Origin: Fragum whitleyi
Lineage: Eukaryota; Mollusca; Bivalvia; Cardiida; Cardiidae
Reading direction: 5' to 3'
Assembly (NCBI GenBank): GCA_948146395.1
Contig: OX411543.1
Location: 36,165,058-36,229,057, forward strand
DNA length: 64,000 bases
Below, piece after piece: positions 1 through 11,300 of this stretch; positions within the stretch are counted from its first letter, which is position 1, and each line of letters begins with the position of its first letter. A model generated the notes under the pieces. It did not search any database, was not told the DNA's origin, and was given only the letters and a program-made list of their open reading frames with translations. The position numbers and the translations under genes are program-made.

Positions 1-829
1 TTAGTTTTTCAACTAAAAATTGACCTACAGTTGGTACTTTCAGTGCTTTTTGCCCTTTGATTTTGATGAAAATTTTTAGCCAAAATTTATTCAGCAGGAC
101 AAGGGTTAAGAAGAAACAGAGATATAACTGATAAGCAACAGTTGCACACAAAAACTTAACCAAGAATTTCCAAGTCCAAAAATGGGTTAAAATTCCTTTA
201 AATTCAATATAGGAGAAATGAATCTTTGTCTAGAGGCAGATATTATGCTCAAAGGAGCATGTGCAAAGTTTTTCAAGCAATAGCTTAAGTATAAACAGAG
301 ATTTATCATGCAATAAGGCTTTTATTGACATGATAACACTTGCATGATAGCTTAAAATGATATCAGACAGATGAATTTATTTTAAGAAATACATGTAATT
401 TGCATATTGACCTTTACCCTGTCAAAACTATTTTCAACCTACATAATTATTGAGGTAAGCGTGACATTGGCAGCCAATTTGATTTGCAAACAAAATCAAT
501 GGCTGACAATAAATAGAGAACCATTTTGGTACTGTCCATAAATATCAATGTTTTCCTACTTGACTGGGCAAAGAGAAGATAAATTCTTCCAACCTCGCCA
601 GATAACTTAAATATTTTTAGACAGTACCATGTTATTTTCTAATAAAATTCAATATTTAGCATTAGGCACATGTATGAGCATCATCTCCAAAATTCCTAAG
701 GTCAAGACCAAAATTATAGGCCCCTTTAAGTATTTCTCTCTACATCTAACTTCAACACTACAACATTTTGTATACTTAAGGTGCCAAGATTCTGAGTGAT
801 TGAATTTGAAGAAGAGTATTGAAATGATT

Positions 830-1056
830 TGAGCCTGTGCCTGACATTTCCAACAATTTCATGTGTGAACAGACATGATGCAGTCTAGACACATACACAG
901 TACAATGATTATGATTGCTGACTGCCGGAAGAGGCGTTAAGATTTGATCTAAGAGTGCAAGACAAAGAATCTGGTCAGACTGTGCAGGTGCACAGGCTGG
1001 CCAGAGGCTTTGCTCTGTGCACATGTGAAATTGTTGTGAATGTCACAACATGCTCA
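830..1056. mobile_element. Short TIR element, family A (GAGCCTGTG ends)
   Basis: The element begins GAGCCTGTGC and ends with the inverted TGCTCA, with the words TTTCCAACAATTT and AAATTGTTG near opposite ends. The same 200-240-bp unit recurs at 8837-9045, 26918-27144, 34761-35001 and 35762-35972, with fragments near 20700-20850 and at 57505-57533. No coding capacity; it behaves as a non-autonomous MITE. Confidence 0.7.
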
Positions 1057-2175
1057 TTTTTTATTTTATCTTATTTTATTTTTCAAAGAAAGAAATTGTT
1101 ACATTGACTATTGATTTTGATGACCTGCTAGGGTCATGGACAACCTTTTTATATTATTTTAAGGTCTGCGGCTCAAATGTGATCTTCTCCTTTGACCCAT
1201 GTGACCTAAACATAATAAGGGTCAATAGGTAGTTTTTTGTATGATCTGTTTGTTTGAATGCAGTTTTATGTCACTTTTAACAAATTTTCAGTCATATCAT
1301 TGCAGTTAGAGCTCCTAACAAGTGATCCCTGGTATTTTTTACACTACTTACTACAATAACATCTTTTCCTAGCCTACAGCTGCTATCCAACCAATGTCTA
1401 CCATTAACAACCCATTGGTAGGAGACAAATAGTTTAAAAGGATGAGTACCGCAATCAAGGACAAAACAGGCTTTGTATGAATTCATGAAAATGGGATACA
1501 GATGACTTAATAATTTGGATCTTAGGGTCCTTTCTTAAATTAAGGAGTCCCAGTTTTAGATATAGACTATTTCTTTTAAGCAATAATCTTGTATAAATGT
1601 GAATATAGAACTATTACCTGTATAAAGGTAAAAAAAGTGTTTGATAAATATTATAATATTTTGGGCTCAACATCAAGACAGAATTGAAGACTGTTTCAAA
1701 CAGTCTTCAACTCTTTTCTGAAGTTGATCCCAAGAGGGTCAATGGGACTCACATCAGATATTTGAGGGTCATGCAAATCGGGTAAACTGCAAATGTCATT
1801 TGTTTTGGGTTTTTTTCCACAATTTTCGCACAGCTCTGAAAGGTGTTTTAAAATCAGATATATCACAGAAAAAGGGTATGAAATTATACTATACATATAG
1901 TCCAGTATTGATCTCAATCACAGTTGATATAGATGAAATATTTAACAAAAACATGTACATTTCTGTTTTTATTTACGCATGATGCAATTTTTGTGTATTT
2001 GAATCAAAAATGAAATTTTTTAATGCAAATATTTCCTCCACACAAATATTTCCTGTTATCATATATGTTCTAAAAAAATCAGCGGAACATTTCCCTGTGT
2101 ATCTGGAGGGATTACCACACCAACAAGAAGGGATTCCTATTGATTCTAATTGAAAGACAGTTAGTGTCCATCCCA

Positions 2176-2265
2176 TAGGGGCCCGAAATTACCCCCTACC
2201 AACATATAGCCCATATATTATTTGTCTTATGGAGGTAGGGGGGGGGGGTAATTTAGGGCCCCTTT
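2176..2265. repeat. Palindromic hairpin with G-run
   Basis: GGGGCCCGAAATTACCCCC at the left is matched by GGGGGTAATTTAGGGCCCC at the right, so about 25 bases per arm can pair around a 35-base loop. The right arm carries an 11-G run. Confidence 0.7.
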
Positions 2266-3375
2266 GGTCCATCCCTGTAATATATATCAGTCTGAGTCAT
2301 ACAATAAACCACACTATCTCTAAGAATCAAGAAGAGATTGACCCTTCTCATGCTCAATAGAATTCCTTACATCATTTCACTCAAATCAAAGTGCTGATTG
2401 CTCTGAAAGAAGACATTTTTTGTGAATATTACTCTTGAAAATTACATCTTTACAAAATTCTTGGTCAAACATAAACAGGTGATGCAGACAAAGATCAGAT
2501 TGCACTTATGTGCTGGCTGATATCTGTCTGTTGTAACCTCCTGCTAAAACAGGAATATTCCCCAATTAGCATGACAAGGGTCAACATTCAAGTACTTAAT
2601 AAGTGTGCCATACAGTATTTCTCAGCAGGAGGTTCTCAATAATGCAGGATTTGATTAGGGCTCAACATTTAATTGTCACAAACAATTTCTATAATTATTG
2701 CCCTTTAAATCAAGAGCTGATAAAAAGTTTAAGTCAAGTGTATACCAAGTTTCAACAAAATGTCTTCAATAATCAAAGGGGTATGAAATGACAATGGTTT
2801 CATACTAATTTCAAGGGTCAAATATGACCAAAATTTTTTTACCCAAAATAGAAGAATTAGCAAACTGCACTGCTTTATAAGGTAAATTAACCCTTCTTAC
2901 AAAATTGATGGCATACTCCTTCAGAACAAGAGGCCTTGGTAGAAAATATGGATTATGATTTGCCTACACATGAGAGAAAGAGACAGGGAGAGAGACAGAG
3001 AGGTGACGGACCCTGCATCTACCATTGACATTACCAAGTATATCAGAATTATAAGGCGGTTTTTTGCTTCGGATATCAAGGGACATAAGAATATCTTGAC
3101 AAAATCAAGTGACTGAATTTAATTAATTAAGTACTGTATTTCAAATTAATGAAGTTGACTAAATCTGCCTGGAAAGGTATACTTTTATTTATATATAATA
3201 TTTCTTAAATATATTATATTCATTTTATATAATTACTTGTGGTTTTTTTCTTCCAAAAATATGTTAACTTTTTATCTTTGAGGAGCATTTAAAGTTAAAT
3301 GTCACCATGTCAATTAATTTTGTCCTTACTAGAAATTTTAACACAGGTTTATTTTGAGACCCCTCAGGCGAAAAG

Positions 3376-3600
3376 GGGCTATCTATATAGTGCGAAGAGT
3401 AGCGAACCTAGTCAAACTGTGCCGATTGCACAGACTGTCTATATTTGAAACTTTTTGAGCTTTGTACTTTTTGTGAATCTATAATGATCAATCTACCTTT
3501 CAATGAAAGTGTTTTTGAAATGTGACTACTGGTTAATCAGTAGTGGAAATAATCTCTTTTTCATGTATTTATCATACAGAGTTCCCAGATGGTCCTTGTT
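3376..3600. mobile_element. Hairpin element, family G (tail TTCCCAGATGGTCC)
   Basis: This stretch shares ordered words with 39705-39955 and 63818-64000: a GTCAGACTG/CAGACTGAC core, AATGATC, TACCTTTC and GTTCCCAGATGGTCC. It is a diverged non-coding member of that family. Confidence 0.5.
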
Positions 3601-4142
3601 GGGGGAAAAACTTTGGGAAAATTAAAGAAAGACTTTACAGTTTGATAAGCCAACCATACCAGAAATGTTGGTATCCTTGTACTTTAATTTTTTACTACTA
3701 AAATTATAAAAGAACCAGCTTATATTACACTTCACAACTAGGCCTGCATTGTTAGTGGGCAATTTAAACGTATGAGCTACAGCTTGAACAAAACGTGATT
3801 ATGACAATTTCGTCATTCACTGGGCATACATATATTAATGATATATGTATGTTCTACCTTATGCTCAAATGATTTCTAAAAGCTTTTATTAGACAATTCT
3901 AGAAGATGTATAATCTTAGCTGACTATGCAAATATTGAAAAAAAAAAGGAAGATAAAATAATTGATAATGGAACAATTGATAATAAAAAAACAAAACAAA
4001 ACAAAAAAGCAAACAATTTTTGTCCAAAAGAATTTTGGATCAAAGTTTAAAAAAAAAGATTAATGGTTATATTTATTGGATGCTATATCCAAAAGATTCT
4101 GTGGGAGCCCCTTCCCTGGAAGGAGATCCCTAGCTCACAGCT

Positions 4143-4715
4143 ACACTAAAAAGTGCCCTTCCAGGGGATTCACAGTCAACTCGGCCTGCGAATAACTCGT
4201 CCCGTCAACTCAGCCCGTCAGCTCGTCCTGTGTATATATCATATGGAAACATGTATAAAGATGCAACGGAAATATATTTTTGTGCCAGTTTTTTTTTAAA
4301 GATCAATATTTGCTTGTTAAAGTGTTATTTATAATAATGTACTTATTAGGAAAATATCTTTTATTGCATTTCACTATTATTTGTCTAAATATGAGATAAA
4401 ACAAGATGTTATTAAATACTTTATTCACCGTTTCTAAACTATTTTTCAAATAATGTTTTTCAGAGCACAATGGAAGATGACAAATGATAATGAATAGGAT
4501 ATATCAAGTCTGTAGGTTTTAAACACTAACTTTGCACATCCTTTAAGCACACTTAACACCTTGATTAACTGTCTGATAAGTGTGCCAATACAACCGTTTA
4601 CTATAATAACTATATATACAGGCCGAGTTGACGGGCCGAGCTATACACAGGCTGAGTTTAACACTGGCCGAGTTTTTAACAGGCCGAGTTGACAGGACAC
4701 CTTCCAGGCCACTGG
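4143..4715. mobile_element. Foldback element with AACTCGGCC subrepeats
   Basis: The left arm (about 4143-4230) reads CCCTTCCAGG followed by tandem variants of CAACTCGGCCTG. The right arm (about 4615-4715) carries the complement, GGCCGAGTTGAC, four times and then CACCTTCCAGG. The arms are internally repetitive inverted repeats around an AT-rich centre with no open frame. Confidence 0.65.
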
Positions 4716-5306
4716 CACCCTAAATCCTAGCTGGAGCACTGATTATAAATGTTCAGACATTGGAAAAACTAATATATAGAATTCAATAATGTTTTAATTT
4801 AACTTTTTTTCTAAACCTATCATTCATAGGCTTTGTATATCAGAGTGTATTTCTTTCGATAGTGCGAAAGTTATTGGGTGCGAATTAGTTTAAATGAAAT
4901 TTTGTTTTAAGTCATTTGCTTGCCTTTATCAGTATTTGGCCAACTTCTTCAGGGCGTTTTTCAACATCAGTCATCATTTTGTTACTGTTGAAACTCGAAT
5001 TCTGTATTTTAATTTGATTTTGAATAAAGCATCTTGATCTTGGGTCTCACGGCAACAGTAAACAGACTTTGGCAAACTCAGTAGTTATCGAGATCTAAAA
5101 ATTGCGTTTTTTAAGTATATGTTTATTGTCCGGTCTACTTTCATTACAAATACTTTATTTGAAATTATCATCATGATAAAATCACGATAATATCTGTTCT
5201 TTTGAAAATGACATATTCCATGAAGAAATATATTATTTTTCGAAAACATATTTTTATTAATTTAATCCTGAAAATAAACTGATATACACAAAAAATGATG
5301 ACGTGT

Positions 5307-5327
5307 TTCACACTTCCGGGTTAAAAA
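5307..5327 (+). promoter_or_regulatory. ETS-type motif just before the AAGAB ATG
   Basis: CACTTCCGGG, the complement of the ETS core CCGGAAGTG, lies 8-17 bases before the start codon and no TATA box is evident. This layout is common in TATA-less housekeeping promoters. The site is seen in sequence; its use is inferred. Confidence 0.4.
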
Positions 5328-5391
5328 ATGGACATCCCTGTCATTTTGATTAATTCATGTTCCGATTTCTCTGTCAAAACTGTTATTAAAG
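5328..5391 (+). CDS. AAGAB: AAGAB exon 1 (coding part)
   Basis: ATG opens a 21-codon peptide beginning MDIPVILINSCSD, the expected first beta strand of AAGAB. It ends AAAG|GTAATA in phase 1. Exon 2 supplies GG to make the next codon, so the join is exact. Confidence 0.88.
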
Positions 5392-8300
5392 GTAATAAAA
5401 CTGTATATCTTTGAAGCACATTTAGGTTTTTCTATTCCTTTGTTTTCAGTGTGTCATGACAAACAACTTACACCATAGACTTCAAAATATGTCAGCCCTA
5501 ATGTTCTACATTGGATGAGAATTGGAGTTTGTTTCAGGGGTAGTTTTAGGATAGGATCATCTGCAAGTAATACCCGAAAGGGGAGTATATATTGATAGAT
5601 ATAGATAGATAGGGTTTGTTTAAGGATTAGGGTTAGTGCTAGTTGTATGTAATGATACAATGCACAGAAAGGGGCGGACAAATTATGATATTGCTCCACT
5701 TACCCTAACCCATGTAGTCATTGACATTGGGTAGACTCATGACCAGGTGCTCGGTTAGCTCAGTTGTTATAGCGCCGTGCTAGTGTTCTGGGGGTTGTGG
5801 GTTCAAGTCCCATGTTGGGCACATCTTTTATGCCCTTGATTATTTCAATGGTGTCAAAAGTAAACGGAGAACGCTGGGTTTGGCTATTTGTGAGTGGTGT
5901 GGGACCGGCTCCAAGTGGTTAAAAGGAGTGTAGTCATCGACATTCGGTAGACTTATGACCAGGTGCCCGGTTAGCTCAGTTGGTAGAGCGCCATGCTATT
6001 GTTACGATGGTCGTGGGTTCGAGTCCCATGTCAGACCCATCCTTTCCGCCCTTATTTACTTCACCTACATGGCTCTCAATAAGTTGATGTCCATGTAATA
6101 TAAATCCAAAAAATTTGGAAAATCAGACAAGGATGTAAAAACTGCCAGAATTTTTTAGAAAAAGCATCTGATTATTTGATCACAGACGTTTAAGGAATTT
6201 ACAGAATAAAGGTATTTATTGGGAAAAGTAAGTGTACATGAGCAAAAAAGATGTAATTAAGTCATGCATACATGTTTATTAGGCCAAAGTCGTGTGTAAC
6301 ATGTAATATTGATGTCTCTATTAAAACCAGTCTGTTACTATATTGGCTTGCGTCATGTTACCAGAATTCCTTTGTTTGTCAGAGGCACATTGTTAGAATA
6401 TATTTGACATTAGTAAATGATTTAACATAATTCATTTCAAGCTGAGCTGCTGACTGCTTGAAACATCGCTTCTTCAATGCATTCTAGAACCTTCATAGTT
6501 TGTAATTAGAAACGAAAAAGAAACACTACAGGAGCCTAAAATAACAAAAAATAAGCCTAAAACTGATCTGATTTGATGCAATAGGGTGGACAGATTCTAA
6601 AGTCCAGCAGGTTGTTCATTTTCAGATATTGACACTAACTTTTGTGAATAAGGATTTAATTGGACTCCCACCTCATGAAATCAAGGGGTCAAAGCTCAAA
6701 GTATGAATTTTCATGATTCGAGAACATTGTGTAAAAGAATGAATTGCATGTCAAATTTTCTCCTTTTACGCAAGTTTCCTCCCTAAAAAAGGAAGTTTTG
6801 TTTCATTCAAAATACTACTAGATGCAAGCAAATGTTATCTTCAACAACTTATGTAAATGAAAAGATCTACAGTTTTGACAAGGATTGAAAGAGACCTGCC
6901 GTGGACAATCATTTGTGAAATTTTTGCATAATTCTAGGAGGCCACCAGACTCCTTGTAAACTTTCAAAAGGAAGGAGTCCAACTAATAAATAAGGAGTAT
7001 CTCACTCCTAGACCCTCCTTAGTGTCAAACCCTGATTTCAATTTCAGTCGGCCCCGCTTTCAAGTGAACTTTACAACATGGTGTTACACTGATCCCAGAT
7101 TGCTCAAGCAGGCTTTTTCAATAGTCAAACCAACCAAATAAAATAAGTAAAACTAAACCGATTTATAAGAGATAAAGCAGTCTCATGTTATCTGTCAAAA
7201 GTCTGGACTAGACATTTTTAGCTATACTGGACACGTCCGTTGTTTGTGCATCCGTTTGTTAACTTTTTCTTTAAACATCTTCTATTCTGGAAACTTCTGG
7301 TCAGAATTCAACCAAATTTAACAGGAATGATCCTTAGGGCACGCTTTCTCAGACCTTTGTTAAAGTCTGATCAGGCTGATTATATGGGTGCTATGGCGTG
7401 TTGCATCATCAAAAAATGGTTCCATATATTAGATAAAAAAATGTTCTCTGAAACTTTTGGTCAGAATTCTACCAAACTTTACAAGAAAGATCTTCAGGAC
7501 ATACTCTTTCAGATTTCTTCCTTAGTTTTTGATGGAGTTGTTAACAAGGGTTCTAAAGGCTGATGCATCACCAAAAAATGGTCCCATTTTAATTTCAGAT
7601 TAGGTTGGCCTCTACAGGCTGTCATGGCACAAAAAAATGGTCCCATTTGATGAAAATAAAAAAATCTTCTTCCCTGAAACTAGTGGTCAAAATTCAATTA
7701 AACTTCATTGAAGTAATTCTTAGGACATAATCTTTCAGATTTCTTTTTAAAATCTGATGGGGATAATAACATGGACTTGGATCGTTGAGTCCCAAAAAAA
7801 AAGATTGTAGGTCCCATTAGTTAAAAAATCGTCTCTAAATCTACTGGTCAGAGTTCAACCAAACTGCACAAGAATGATAATTAGGACGTACAGGCTCTGT
7901 CACCTGTCTTTGATTTTGGGTGATTTGATTCTGCCTCATGGAAAAGGGCCCGTTTAAAGGGGGCCTTTGTGACGCAACATTTCTTTTATCACAACCTTTA
8001 CATTCATTGACAGACTTTTGTGAAATAAAGTGTTGCTAATCATATGACTTTTGGCACATCAAAGCTGCTTGGAAATACATGTATTATTTCATGTCATGGA
8101 AAAAGGGAGCTCCTTGTAAAGTTGATGGTTTTCTTCTTACAAATAGATAATATGTTAGCTAAGTGCCTTGGAGCGATTCTAGCCCTCTTGTTTTGCAGAT
8201 ATTTTCCTGTTTTTGTATGAATATTATGAATTGACAACTTTTTTTTCATAAAGAAATGTTAGAATATTAGCTTAGTTGCCCGGCTCATTGTGCAAGTGAT

Positions 8301-11300
8301 AAGCGTGCTTGACTTGTAATTTGATGGTTGTTGGTTCCAATCCCACTGAAGGCGGATAGCATAGGTAGCTAACACGGGTTGGGATAGTGTAATATTACCA
8401 TAAATTAACCAAAAAATATTGTGATAAAAAAAAAATGTGTAGACATTTTTTTGGTTAATTTATGGTAATATTACACTATCCCAACCTGTGTTAGCTACCT
8501 GTGGTGGGTAGTGTATTTGAGCAAGCCGTTTGATAGACAGAGCCCCAGTCCACCCACATGTTAAAGTGGGTAGCAGTTGTCAGAATCTAGTTGCCACTGG
8601 TTGTTAGAATCCATTACATCTCTCTCTATGCATATGACAAGAAAGGTATGAGGAAGGACCACAATAGAAAAAAGAGTCTGTTGACCCTTTATCATGTTAT
8701 ACTCATGTAAAAAACAACAACAAAAAATCTTTTGAATGATATAAGAGAGATACCGATTTCTAGGACTGTAATTTCTTCTATTTTATTTATAATTATTTAA
8801 ATTATATCTATTAAATGAAAAGACAAAATGACAAAATGAACCTGTGCATGACATTTCCAACAATTTGAAATGTTCGTGACGTGTAAAATTTGAGAGGCCC
8901 AGACAGCCAAAAACGGTAAATATAAAGTTACCTGATTGTCTAAAGATACTTTGAGACCTTATCTATCTACTAAGCACATAGTGGCTGGTCAGAGTCTTTG
9001 CTTTGCACATATTTGAAATTGTTGGAAATCTCACATACAGGCTCAAATGAGATGTTTTCTTTAACTAAACTCTGGCTGAATTTTCTGTTCTTCAACCTAA
9101 ATGCAAATCATGCATACTGGAGTCCCTTGCAACAAAAAATGAATTAAATTAATGTATTTCACTAATTTTGAGGCACAATATGGCTATCTTTAAAATTTGC
9201 ATCATCGATTAAGTGTTTGTTAAAATTGGATGTCACATATAAATTAATTCATATTTTGTTGGCTCAGTGCGAAACCGTTGTAACTGCCTATTAACATATA
9301 GGCAGTTACAACAGCTTCTGGCTGAGCCATTGATTTTCATTCCTTATGGAGTTATGGTATAAATCATCTTATAGATGACTAATGAATTATTGATGGTGTT
9401 TGAGCTCTGGTTGTAAATGTATAAACAACAGGGATGTAGAAATAGGGATTTTTTTTATTCTTGTTCCTCGAAATGTAAAAGGTGTGGTGTTTTTCTGCTT
9501 GTCCAGTATGAAAATGAAATTTTCTGCAAAAAGTTCAATATGTACATTTGGAGAAAAAATTGTTTTAATGAAGAAAATATTGGAACCTAGCATTAATATT
9601 CTTCATTAAATTCGATGTCCCTTAAAATTTGCTTTAAACATTAGATGTGATTATCTCTTAGATATTTTTAGTACCATTCCAAGATTTACCTTGGTATTAA
9701 ACTGTCCAAAAAATGTACTTCCCCATATTTTAGAAATGCCATTTTGACAAGTCGCATGGGAATTCCACACCCCTATACAATAAATGATGTGATATATCAA
9801 ATCTTACATTGTTTTAGGGATACTTCACACCGAAACGCTTCCAGATGAAAACATTCTACTTGAAAACATTGTCAGTTATCCATGGAATATACAGACCAAA
9901 TATTACACTGCTGATGTTCTGTTATGCACGACAGATGAAAGAACAATCGGCAATGAAAGTTTCGCCTCTTGCGTGGAAGCTTTTGTCGTGTACTTTGATC
10001 CTGAAAAGGTAATTTTGGTGGCTCAGCTTAATACAGTTGTAAAAGCCTTTATGTATATAGACACTTACAACTGTTTCGCATTAATCCATCAACTTGAGTT
10101 TTACACTTTAATCCCTCCAATGCTGTTCAAGACATTTTTTTGATGTGAAAAGTCTCGGGTGACATTGTAGACTAATTTTAATTCTAACTTTTATTGCCTG
10201 TATTCTATTTTCAAAGTAATTGTGGGAAGTCCATGAGCTATACTTGTTGAAATATTCCCAAAATAGACAATTTCTAATTTGAAATAAGTTTGGAATTCAG
10301 TTGGATAAATTTTAAGAAATTGATCAAGGTCATCTGATGACTATGCTATAATCCTTCTGAAATATGATGCTGAAGCGTCATTATGATCAAGCGAATAATC
10401 ATTGTCAGCCTGACATTTATCCTTTGAAAACATACTTTAATTTAAGATAAATTATTTTTTGCTTAAAGTTTGTTGAAGAAGCAATGCTAATTTTATGTTT
10501 GTACATAGCTTTTTTATTTTACTTAATTCCATTTGAGTCGAAGCTGCAGGAAGAGAGGGTGTTTTGTCAAGCCAATTAAAATGAATGCACACAATGTGGA
10601 GTTTTATTGAGAAATAAAGTGTGTGACACTTCAAACAATATGATGTGAGCATGATAGACTCACATTGTCATAATTAAGATGTCTGACCTGTGTTCAGTGC
10701 AAACTGTTTGCAAATTATACCCTGCTTTGCTCATGCACTTGCATACAAGGCAGGTATAATTTGCAAACAGTTTATACCATTTATGTCATTCTGTACTACA
10801 TTCTGGACAAACAAATTGTTAATTAAACTATCATGTGATTGTGAATAAAGACATTGGATCTATAACTATCTATGTAGTATACAGTGAAGACTCAGATCAG
10901 GGCCCCAGGTAATAAAACTTTCCTCATTCTCAATTGAACATTTTCTCAAATTTCAATTTGAGATTTAAGCCTTAATTCTGTTTCAATACTCATTTTGATG
11001 TAAAAACATAAAAGATAATACTAATAATTTGTTATGAATAACAACTTATTATTGTGCAGCTGCACAGGTAGATCTGAGTCTTCACATTTGGATACATGTG
11101 AAATTTGTGGAAATGACAAGCATAGATTTAAAATGATAATTTTAGACTGGAAAAACCTTCTACTGTATTATCTAGACCTATATGTGTTTTATAGACTGAC
11201 ACATTCCAGCAAGTGAAGTCCTGGCTTCCCTATTTAGACCAGCTAGATCCAGAAATCAAGATGTTGGTCTGTGATAGATGTACAGAAAACTCAAGTGAGA

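Larger units (their letters stand above)
1..5327. other. Upstream flank of AAGAB, repeats only
   Basis: No convincing coding exon is visible on either strand in this stretch; the short open frames show no recognisable domain and no good splice context. It holds a short TIR element (830-1056), a hairpin (2176-2265), one copy of the GACCC/GGGTC hairpin family (about 3376-3600) and a foldback element (4143-4715), all listed separately. The last 100 bases are the presumed AAGAB promoter and 5' UTR. Confidence 0.6.
5392..9817. other. AAGAB intron 1
   Basis: It contains two tRNA-like copies (5747-5825, 5961-6041), a bivalve-type long repeat (about 7205-8190), a SINE with a hairpin inserted (8280-8640), a family A element (8837-9045) and a small hairpin (9261-9328). 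No coding exon is seen. Confidence 0.8.

Noticed and set aside
5961..6041. Functional tRNA gene
   Set aside because: The acceptor stem has mismatches and the anticodon stem does not pair; the duplicated leader suggests a SINE-type unit.
7240..7563. 107-codon plus-strand frame
   Set aside because: It reads through two units of a dispersed repeat (CTTCTGGTCAGAATTC words) and has no domain.
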